Positions 1 through 6,343 of a stretch of DNA of 9,044 bases are shown one piece after another. Position 1 is the stretch's first letter. Every line of letters begins with the position of its first letter. The stretch covers positions 1 to 9,044 of the forward strand of contig JAPLWZ010000037.1 in NCBI GenBank assembly GCA_026396335.1, read 5' to 3'. The stretch is from Microcaldota archaeon. GTDB lineage: Archaea > Micrarchaeota > Micrarchaeia > Anstonellales > Anstonellaceae. The position numbers were made by a program, and so were the translations under genes. The notes under the pieces were generated by a model. That model ran no database searches. It had not been told where the DNA came from and worked only from the letters and a program-made list of their open reading frames with translations.

Positions 1-137
1 GCTCCCGCTAACCGGTTCCAATTTTTTTCCCTTCAGCACAAGCCGCGAACATTTCTGGCTCCCGCTAGAAGTTTCAAAAATATTTTCTTTTTACCTGTTT
101 TACCCGCGCATGATGCCAACGATTATGGCTCACGCTA
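1..137. repeat. Three spaced copies of a GGCTCMCGCTA motif in the 23S 3' trailer
   Basis: The motif GGCTCCCGCTA or GGCTCACGCTA occurs at 1-10 (cut by the window edge), 57-67 and 127-137, so the spacings are about 57 and 70 bases. Similarity extends weakly beyond the core: on the minus strand the copies at 127-137 and 57-67 share roughly 18 of 23 bases reading into the flank, and copies 1 and 2 are each followed on the plus strand by a TTCCA or TTTCA then a T-rich run. No coding frame is convincing here. These look like a decayed tandem repeat downstream of the rRNA; function unknown, and the array may continue outside the window. Confidence 0.4.
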
Positions 138-168
138 CCAGGGTGTGAACTTCTATTCCACACGTAAA

Positions 169-190
169 AAGAGAGCGACTGATATTCACA
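169..190 (-). other. 3' arm of the 23S precursor processing stem
   Basis: This 22-base segment is the reverse complement of 3490-3511 with one mismatch (a C opposite an A in the RNA). In the minus-strand transcript the two arms flank the mature 23S rRNA and would pair over 21 of 22 positions, which is how archaeal pre-23S is normally folded for excision. I see no clean bulge-helix-bulge of two 3-base bulges around a 4-bp helix inside the stem, although archaeal pre-23S stems usually carry one. Confidence 0.85.
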
Positions 191-197
191 GAATTTT

Positions 198-3100
198 AGT
201 ATATGTCAAAACGGCGTTAGTAGTGGCGGGCTGAATGCCTCGCGTTAGCTAAGCACTTACACCCCCACCCTATCAAAGTCATCTGCTATGACCGCCTGCA
301 CCGACTAGTTTTGAGATTGGCTTCGACCTTAGATGCTTTCAGGTCTTATCCAATAGCGCGTAGCTGCCCGGCAGTGCTTTACACAACCGGTAGACCAGAG
401 GCGCCGGACCCAAGTTCCTCTCGTACTCATGGGTTCTTCCTCTCAATCGGTGACACTCCTAGGAGATACTACCGAACTGTCTCGCGACGTTCTGAACCCA
501 GCTCATGTAGGTCTTTAATGGATGAACAACCCAACCTTTGGGGGCTCCTGCACCCCCAGGATGACCTAAGCCGACAGCGATGTACCAAACCGCGGGGTCG
601 ATGTGTATTTGAGTCAAATACAAACCATAATATCGCGCGAAACTTATCTTCTAAAAATTATCCGGTGGCGCTTGCGCACCACCAGCTCGAAAACCTTTCG
701 GTTTTCAATAGTATCCCTTCTGCATTCCCCACAAACATCGACGATTGCGGGAAATGTGATTTATGCCAAACTTCCGCCAGGTACCTTGCTTAAGGGTGGC
801 CCTGGTTTCAACAGTTTAGGCAGAGTAAATCTTTTAGGGAAACGTATTTTCTGCCGAAGCAGAACATACGCATTAATTATTGAAGGTAAGCCTCGCGCAT
901 TTGCAAAAAATCGGTTTGAATCGATCTCTCGCCCGCGACGAGCCTGTTACCCCCGGGGTAGCTTGTCTGACAGCTTGGACCCTCACTAAAAAGGTACCAA
1001 GGTTCGTTAAGCCCGACTTTCGTCTCTGCATCCCACGCTTTTAAGGATACAGTCAGTCTAGCATTTGTCTTTAACCCTTACCGGCGGATTTCTAACCCGC
1101 CTAAGCTAAACATTGGGCGCCCTTGTTTCCTTATCGAGGGCGTACCGCCCCAGCCAAACTATCCACCTGACCCTGTCCCTTGCGGTTAGTAATACAAAAA
1201 CTGCTGAATGGTGTTACAATGTCGCCTATTTGCACCCCAGAAGGTGCAACATAACGGCTCCCATTTACGCTCCGCAGCAATTCTCGTATCACAAGATCGG
1301 GCTATAGTAAAGCTCCACGGGGTCTTCGTTTCCCCCTAGAAGTCCTCTGCATACTCACAGAGTAGTAAGTTCACCAGGTTCCAGCTAGGGACAGTGGGAG
1401 GCTCGTTACGCCCTTCATGCAAGCCACCAATTAAGCGGCGAGGTATTACGCTACCTTAAGAGGGTCAGAGTTACCCCCGCTCTTTGCTGGCGCTTAGACC
1501 CGTTGAAACAGGTGTTCACGTACCAGTAGTGAGCAGGCGTCACCCGCAATACTAATCGTTTCCGATTTGCTGCGAGTTGTGTTTTTGATAAACAGTCGAC
1601 CTCCCCTTGTCACTGAGACCTGCCAATCCTTGCGGAAAGGCAGGCATGGCTTATTCCTAAGTTAAGCCACTATTTTGCCGAGTTCCCTTAGCTGAATCTC
1701 CCTGTCACGCCTTGGCTTGTTCTGCCAGCAGCACCTGTAATAGTTCTAGGTACGGATATGCAGGATCGGATATGCTCCCTTTTCATGGGCTCCGGGGTTC
1801 AGGATGTTTTGGGCCATTTATTCCTCTTCTCCTCATAACGAGACTCGAAGGAATTATCAGCTTTAAGCAGCGTCTCCGCTACCACCCTTACCCCAAAGCG
1901 TCAGAAACACACCTTACGTTGCCGTGTCTACCTGCACAGGACCGGAATCTTAACCGGTTTCCCTTTTGATGAGTCGCTATTAGCTGTCATCTTAGGATCG
2001 CCTAACTCTGAGCTGAAGAACATTGCCCAGAAACCCGTGTGCTATGCGGCGTCCAGGATTCTCGCCTGGATATGCTGTTACTAGTACCAGGATCTTCGTA
2101 ACTGGTCAGTCCACTGGACCTCACGGCCCAACTTCTGCCCAACCAGCTCGCCCCCCTACCTGCTGCAATTTTGGTGCAGCACCATGGTTTCGGTACCAGG
2201 CTTAGCCCCGATCATCTTCGGAATGCGCGATCTAGACTGGTCCGCTATTACGCGTTGTTTAAAGGATGGCTGCTTCTAAGCCTACCTTCCAGCTGTTTTA
2301 GACCGGACACTCCTTGTGGATTCGCACTTAGCCTGAATTTAGGGACCTTAACCACGGTCCCGGTCGTTCCCGTAATGGCCTACTAGCTTACCCAGTAGAA
2401 CCCGACTCCCGACTTCTTCGGCGGTTGCATATTCGGAGTTTGACAACAAGGCGATCCCTTTCGGAACCGATCCCCGTGATCAGTGCTCTACCACGCAACC
2501 CACCTCCATCGAGGCTGTCCTGAGGGACATTTCGAGGGGAACTCGCTATTGCCGAGTTCGATTGGACTATCACCCCTAAGCACGCGTCACCCGAGCAGAA
2601 TATACTAGCATCGGTAGCGGTCCTCCACCAGCCGTCGGGCTGGCTTCGACCTGCGCTCGCTTAGTTCACATCGGCTTCAAGTCTGATGATTGTGACTGCT
2701 CGCCCTTTCGGACGACGGGCCTTTCTTGCGATGCGCCCAATTCGCTTTCGCTTCGGCTTTCGCCTCGCCACAACACATCAACTCCCTGGCTCTTGCTTCG
2801 AGAAGAGCGATGCGACACTGGTATGCCCGCTTCGCTTCCAACCTTTCGGTTAGTCACTTCGGCGGTCGTGCCCTTTAATGCCGCATCAAATTGTAACCAG
2901 TCAGTTTGAGGTTCTTTTAACAGTCCTTTCGGACTCCTTTTCAGCTTTCACTCGCGTTACTAATTCGCTATCGGTCTCAAGTTATATTTAGTGTTGGCGG
3001 TTAGTCCCGCCGTATTCATGCCCAAAAATAGATGGGCACTACTCGCTTGGTTTCACTCCGCACAAGTTTCACCTACGGGGCTTTCACCCTCTATGGCGCG

Positions 3101-3403
3101 GCTTTTCAGCCGACCTCGATTCACTTTGCGGATATTCCACCCCACATCTCCAGTATGTTGCCACACAGGATTCGGTGCGCACTACTCGGCTTTCAGTCAC
3201 CCTTACTTACCGAATACCAATTGGTTTCTTTTCCACCCGTTACTAGAATGTTTTAATTCTCGGGGTATTAGCGTCTTTCGACGCACAGCCCTATCCTAGG
3301 ATCACAGGATGCCTGCGCCTACCCTAGGCTTTTCGCAGCTTGCCGCGGGGCCTTGTTATACTTGAGCCAAGCCATCCACTGACTGGCGTAACATGCATAT
3401 ACT
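198..3403 (-). rRNA. 23S ribosomal RNA, archaeal type, with an insertion in helix 89
   Basis: Large-subunit rRNA transcribed leftward. Visible landmarks on the minus strand, in order: the 5' region GTGGATGGCTTGGCTC (3363-3378), the GTPase-associated centre with GGCTTAGAAGCAGCCATC (about 2262-2279), helix 69 and CTTAAGGTAGCG (about 1451-1474), the AGACCCCGTG segment, the peptidyl transferase loop GTAACAGGCT (941-950), the A-loop TGTTC (about 526-530), and the sarcin-ricin sequence AGTACGAGAGGAAC (416-429). G at E. coli position 2058 is typical of archaea. The ends were set by the terminal helix: AGTATATG at the 5' end (3396-3403) pairs with CATATACT at the 3' end (198-205). The span is 3,206 bases; removing the 606-925 insertion leaves about 2,886, a normal length. 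No 16S, 5S or tRNA is linked in this window. Several normally conserved bases differ (see findings). All open frames inside are chance shadows. Confidence 0.98.
606..925 (-). other. About 320-base structured insertion in the loop of 23S helix 89 (intron or expansion segment)
   Basis: On the minus strand, helix 89 is intact on both sides: CGCGGG (932-937 complement) pairs with CCCGCG (592-597 complement), and the loop pieces GAGAG and CACATCGAC match E. coli 2468-2472 and 2475-2483. Between them lie about 320 extra bases instead of two or three. The insert closes on itself: CAAACC (913-918) with GGTTTG (621-626), then a 12-bp helix between 887-898 and 635-646 with two G-U pairs, followed by CTTC/GAAG and AATTA/TAATT. 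Inside are hairpins with stable tetraloops: a UUCG hairpin at 844-869, a 7-bp GAAA hairpin at 689-706 and an 8-bp GCAA hairpin at 664-683. No homing endonuclease frame is present. It could be an archaeal endonuclease-spliced intron, a divergent group I intron, or a retained expansion segment. The insertion itself is clear; its fate is not. Confidence 0.85.
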
Positions 3404-3405
3404 AT

Positions 3406-3477
3406 GTTGAACGCTTTACAGTTCCCTGGCGGGAGCTGTCTGCACATTTGCTTTCGCAAATATGCATCGCGTTCAAC
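3406..3477 (-). other. 72-base three-way-junction RNA fold in the 5' spacer of pre-23S
   Basis: Between the processing stem and the first base pair of mature 23S, the minus strand folds into a closed three-way junction. The outer stem GTTGAACGC (3469-3477) pairs with GCGTTCAAC (3406-3414), 9 bp. Inside are a 10-bp hairpin with a GAAA tetraloop (3442-3465) and an 8-pair hairpin with one C-A mismatch and a GCCA loop (3418-3439). It abuts the terminal 23S helix. The size resembles a tRNA but there is no T-loop, anticodon arm or CCA-type end. Probably a processing or assembly element of the precursor; it might instead remain attached to the mature rRNA. Confidence 0.6.
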
Positions 3478-3489
3478 TTGAACTCTAAT

Positions 3490-3511
3490 TGTGAGTATCA
3501 GTCGCTCTCTT
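3490..3511 (-). other. 5' arm of the 23S precursor processing stem
   Basis: Partner of 169-190 (21 of 22 positions pair). Beyond the 22-bp stem, short further pairings are possible between GTA and CAC on this side and TAC and GTG at the other arm, with small internal loops, so the stem may extend outward. The position defines the excised pre-23S as roughly 191-3489. Confidence 0.85.
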
Positions 3512-3934
3512 CGTACTCGTGAAATTCGTATACGCTCCGGCACCTTCATGTGAGAATCCAGTGCCTTCAACACCTATACGCAAGTTGCCCCCCGGGTTTC
3601 CCCGGAAAGCGCGCTCCTCCCAAAGGGAGAACACGCCCCATACTGTTAGATATGAGCATGAAATTTGTGAAATTTTGTAATTTTTCGTCCTCAACCCCGA
3701 CAGAGAAAATAGCGGCCTTGAGCCTACCTCGTGACCAGCGCAAAACGCGGTGGAGGTGTTTAAGGGTTGAACGATTTTGGTGCATTCATCGCAACACGGA
3801 CAAAGCCGATTGCTGATGTCGCTCCGACGAAGCGAATGACCATTTCTTGCTGTCTTTCTACCTGCACCGGTCTCTGCCCATCCTCGGCTGCAACCAAGAT
3901 ATGGCCCGTGCGGGCTTTACTAGAATGAGAAAAG
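3512..3934 (-). other. Pre-23S leader (external transcribed spacer), no convincing gene
   Basis: This stretch lies between the rRNA promoter and the processing stem. No 16S, tRNA or recognisable small RNA is seen. It holds two strong leftward-strand hairpins: CCGGG-GAAA-CCCGG at 3592-3605 and an approximately 12-bp hairpin with a UUU loop at 3609-3637, plus a 7-bp hairpin at about 3817-3833. A short palindrome GCCCGTGCGGGC (3904-3915) sits close to the expected transcription start. An open frame of 45 codons from a TTG (3897) to 3760 is possible but unsupported. The leader is AT-rich around 3655-3690. Confidence 0.6.
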
Positions 3935-3942
3935 TATTTAAA
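3935..3942 (-). promoter_or_regulatory. TATA box of the 23S rRNA gene
   Basis: The minus strand reads TTTAAATA, preceded by a purine-containing BRE-like GAGCC. This is a close match to the archaeal TATA consensus and is the best one upstream of the 23S gene. Transcription would begin about 25 bases downstream, near 3910-3915. The box overlaps the TAA stop codon (3938-3940) of the upstream gene, so there is almost no intergenic room. Confidence 0.65.
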
Positions 3943-4231
3943 GGCTCCCCCGTTCCGGCGCTAGCGCGGATATTTTGCCGTGGAGCTCGTCAATGAGCAC
4001 TACTTGCTTTGCCCATGCATTGTCTGTCATGAAAATGCGCTTGAACAGGCGAGGCTTGAGGGCCTCGGCTATGATTTTTTTCGTTTCTTTTGACCACTCT
4101 TCCTTGGAGAGCTTGCCACTCCCCAATTCAAGGTTGAGATGCCCGAGTTTTGAGAATATGTATGATGCTTTTTTCGGCCCAATCTTATCTATTACTGCCT
4201 TGCGATCGTCCTTTTTCATTTGGAAATGCAT
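3938..4231 (-). CDS. Small basic protein of unknown function (97 aa)
   Basis: I do not recognise this protein. It is lysine-rich and looks largely helical, with a basic N-terminal third (MKKDDRKAVIDKIG), a central segment rich in K and E (KLSKEEWSKETKKIIAEAL, about residues 40-58), and a hydrophobic patch near VVLIDEL toward the C-terminus. There is no signal peptide, membrane segment, cysteine or obvious catalytic motif. The start was set at the ATG because GGTGGAG lies three bases upstream; a GTG five codons earlier is an alternative (102 aa). It follows the 148-aa gene on the same strand after 92 bases, possibly with its own TATA-like TTAAAA at 4271-4276. Its stop codon lies within the 23S TATA box. 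The good ribosome binding site and sensible composition make it likely real; function is not inferable. Confidence 0.65.
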   Translation of the reverse strand: MHFQMKKDDRKAVIDKIGPKKASYIFSKLGHLNLELGSGKLSKEEWSKETKKIIAEALKPRLFKRIFMTDNAWAKQVVLIDELHGKISALAPERGSL

Positions 4232-4270
4232 ATGCTCCACCAACACTATCCTTTTTCTACTACGACGTGC

Positions 4271-4276
4271 TTTTAA
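4271..4276 (-). promoter_or_regulatory. Possible TATA box for the 97-aa gene
   Basis: The minus strand reads CCTTAAAAGC, about 40 bases before the ATG at 4231. The match to the archaeal TATA consensus is moderate. The gene could equally be read through from the gene ending at 4324. Confidence 0.3.
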
Positions 4277-4323
4277 GGGTTTCTGAAAGAGGCGATTAGT
4301 GGAAGTGTGGGGGTCAAAAGAAG

Positions 4324-4770
4324 CTAACAGAGCCTTTTTACCTTGTCCAGATTCTCAATCTGCTCGCCGAGAACCTTGATTGCTGCCGGGAATTCGCTCC
4401 ATTCCTTTTTCCCGTGGAAAACGCCGCTTGCATCATATAATTTGAAGCCGTGCAGGCTGATCTCCAAATCCGCCACCTTGCCAATGTGATGATTGCCGCT
4501 TGAATCGTTAAGGTCAATCGCGATCTGGCGCCGGTGGTCAAATGAATGGGCCACCTCATTTGCCGAAAGATTTAGCTTTTTGTTGGCAGACGCTTTTTCC
4601 CGAAGATAGGCTATCGCCTCATCCGCCACGTCTTTTATAGCCACAGCAAGTTTGGCGCGCGCAAGAACTTTTGCCCCGTCGATAAGAGGGGTTTTGCCGC
4701 TGAGTTTCCTGTTTAAAATTAGGATTTTGGGAACCTTGCTAGATAGGGCCTCTAATCTGGCTACAGCCAT
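4324..4770 (-). CDS. Protein of unknown function (148 aa)
   Basis: I do not recognise the family. From the chosen start the protein begins MAVARLEALSSKVPKILIL and has a helical-looking middle (residues about 35-65, KVLARAKLAVAIKDVADEA), then a polar, histidine-containing region (EVAHSFDHRRQ, SSGNHHIGK), a strand-like section ADLEISLHGFKLYD, and a helical C-terminus ending in a single cysteine. No transmembrane segment or classic metal motif is seen, though the His-rich centre might bind metal. The open frame extends upstream to 4914, but that would overlap divergent ppcA and reads as non-protein-like sequence. The ATG at 4770 has GGTG four bases upstream, the spacing used elsewhere here. It is divergent from ppcA and probably shares its control region. 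Confidence 0.6.
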   Translation of the reverse strand: MAVARLEALSSKVPKILILNRKLSGKTPLIDGAKVLARAKLAVAIKDVADEAIAYLREKASANKKLNLSANEVAHSFDHRRQIAIDLNDSSGNHHIGKVADLEISLHGFKLYDASGVFHGKKEWSEFPAAIKVLGEQIENLDKVKRLC

Positions 4771-4875
4771 TCCACACCGAAGTGAAATACGGTAAAAAGT
4801 GAATAAAAAGGGATCGCTCCGTTTGGGACAAATGCTTCTTATTGCTTGCCATGGGAAAGAAGTCGGGAGATATTT
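4771..4875. promoter_or_regulatory. Divergent promoter region between the 148-aa gene and ppcA
   Basis: This 105-base gap serves two genes reading apart. The AT-rich block at 4801-4810 reads GAATAAAAAG on plus and CTTTTTATTC on minus, and could act as a TATA element in either direction: about 30 bases before the minus-strand ATG at 4770, or about 65 before the plus-strand ATG at 4876. No operator palindrome is evident. The ppcA ribosome binding site GGGAGA (4865-4870) lies five bases before its ATG. Confidence 0.4.
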
Positions 4876-6339
4876 ATGGCGCACCACGTTAGCCGCTGCA
4901 TGAGCACACAGCACCCTGACAATGTCAATTCACCGTTCTTTTCAGACAGCGAAGTGCTTGCCGGCGAGACTGAAATAAAAGAGACTTATTACGTGTTTTC
5001 ACACCTCGGGATAATGGAGCAGATGTGGGACTGCGAAGGCAAGGAAGTGGACAATCACGTCGTGGAAAAGCTCCTCTCCCGCTACCCGAAATTCTTTTCT
5101 GAAAACAAGTTGGGCACTGACTTTTACCTGACACTGCGCGTGCCGAACCCGAACGTGGAGAAGACACAGGGGAAAATACTTCTTGAAACGCTTGAGTCGA
5201 TCCCTAGGAATTATGACATTGCGCACGCAACCGGGAATTCCGGCGCGCCAATTTGGGAAGTTATTTTGCCCATGTGCACGAGCAGCGCTGAAATAGAGAG
5301 GATTTACGAATACTACAAGAAGGTCGTGGTGGGAAAAAAGAATACGAAGATACACGACATGACTGTGAGCGAATGGCTTGGCGACTTTGGGCCTGAAGAA
5401 ATACGCATGATACCGCTGGTGGAGGACCGAAAGTCACTCACAGAAGCAGATAAAATAGTCGGCGGCTTTATCGATGGCAAGAAATGGGATTACCAGCGTG
5501 TTTTCCTCGCCCGCTCAGACCCTGCGCTCAATTATGGCTCGCTTTCCGCAGTGCTTCTGAACAAATTGTGCCTGCAAAAACTGCATGCGCTCGAAGAAAA
5601 AACGAGTGTAGAGATACTTCCAATTATTGGCGTGGGAAGCGCGCCGTTCAGAGGGAATTTGAAGCCGACAAATGCCGGCAACTGTTTGAAAGAATATCCT
5701 TCTGTTCAGACATTCACCCTCCAATCCTCATTCAAGTATGATTATCCTGAGAGTGTAGTGAGGAAAGGGGTGGAAGAGATAAATGAGACAAAGAGAAGGC
5801 ACCCGCTGCACGTCGATGAAAAGTCAGTTGACAAGATTGCGGACAAGGTGACTGAACAATATCAGAAGGAAGTCACTGCCCTCTCGCCGCTTATCAGCAC
5901 ACTCTCGCGCTACAATCCTTCACGGCGCGCAAGAAAGCTGCACATTGGCTTGTTCGGCTATTCACGCTCAATGAAAGGGATGTCTCTCCCAAGGGCAATC
6001 CCATTCTGCTCTGCGCTTTACTCAATAGGCGTTCCGCCTGAACTACTCGGCTTGTCCGCACTCTCCGAGAAGGAAATGGATGAAGTGCGCAACATGTACG
6101 TTGCATTTGACGAAGATGTGAAGGATTCCACCGCGTATGTTTGCAAGAAAAATATTTCGTTACTGCCTGGCGGAATTGGAAAGGAAATTCTTGGGCTCTT
6201 AGACAATTTCGACTGCAAGCCGGATGAGGAATACGCGGAGGCGGCGGAAGACGTGCTGCAGATTGCAATGTCGGACAGCAGAGCCACTCTCACTGATGCG
6301 ATAATGAAAACCGCTTGGAAAAGAAACTTCCTTGGTTGA
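4876..6339 (+). CDS. ppcA: Phosphoenolpyruvate carboxylase, archaeal type (PEPcase_2)
   Basis: Catalyses carboxylation of phosphoenolpyruvate with bicarbonate to oxaloacetate, replenishing the citric-acid-cycle pool and feeding aspartate-family synthesis; cytoplasmic, Mg-dependent. The 487-aa product has the short archaeal architecture (about 500 aa) rather than the ~900-aa bacterial one. Diagnostic segments: MSTQHPDN at residues 9-16, GSAPFRGN at 254-261, QSSFKYD at 283-289, HIGLFGYSR at 356-364, and LPRAIPFCSALYSIG from 371. These carry the conserved His and Arg residues expected to bind substrate and bicarbonate in this family. The sequence appears complete to its TGA stop. The ATG at 4876 was chosen over one ten codons upstream because GGGAGA lies five bases before it and family members begin just before the STQHPDN motif. 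It heads a three-gene run with the 113-aa gene (4-base gap) and the hydrolase. Confidence 0.97.
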   Translation: MAHHVSRCMSTQHPDNVNSPFFSDSEVLAGETEIKETYYVFSHLGIMEQMWDCEGKEVDNHVVEKLLSRYPKFFSENKLGTDFYLTLRVPNPNVEKTQGKILLETLESIPRNYDIAHATGNSGAPIWEVILPMCTSSAEIERIYEYYKKVVVGKKNTKIHDMTVSEWLGDFGPEEIRMIPLVEDRKSLTEADKIVGGFIDGKKWDYQRVFLARSDPALNYGSLSAVLLNKLCLQKLHALEEKTSVEILPIIGVGSAPFRGNLKPTNAGNCLKEYPSVQTFTLQSSFKYDYPESVVRKGVEEINETKRRHPLHVDEKSVDKIADKVTEQYQKEVTALSPLISTLSRYNPSRRARKLHIGLFGYSRSMKGMSLPRAIPFCSALYSIGVPPELLGLSALSEKEMDEVRNMYVAFDEDVKDSTAYVCKKNISLLPGGIGKEILGLLDNFDCKPDEEYAEAAEDVLQIAMSDSRATLTDAIMKTAWKRNFLG

Positions 6340-6343
6340 TGCG

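Noticed and set aside
740..765. Plus-strand GATTGCGGGAAAT resembling the group I intron P element, with a later R-like GTTTCAACAGTTTAGG
   Set aside because: It is on the strand opposite to the 23S transcript, so it could not splice the rRNA, and the other core elements (P7 pair, S) are not present.
311..793. A 160-codon plus-strand open frame
   Set aside because: It is antisense to conserved 23S rRNA, including the sarcin-ricin loop, and crosses the helix 89 insertion; the same holds for all other open frames between 198 and 3403.
3406..3477. tRNA-sized folded RNA
   Set aside because: Only two arms inside a 9-bp stem, no T-loop sequence, no anticodon arm and no acceptor-type end.
3512..3934. 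Linked 16S rRNA or tRNA upstream of 23S
   Set aside because: No 16S 3' end (GGATCACCTCC) in context and no tRNA fold; CACCTCC near 3750 is isolated and lacks surrounding 16S sequence.
4771..4914. Longer start for the 148-aa gene (ATG-like start at 4914)
   Set aside because: It would overlap the divergent ppcA start and the promoter region, and the extra 48 residues are not protein-like; the ATG at 4770 has a ribosome binding site.
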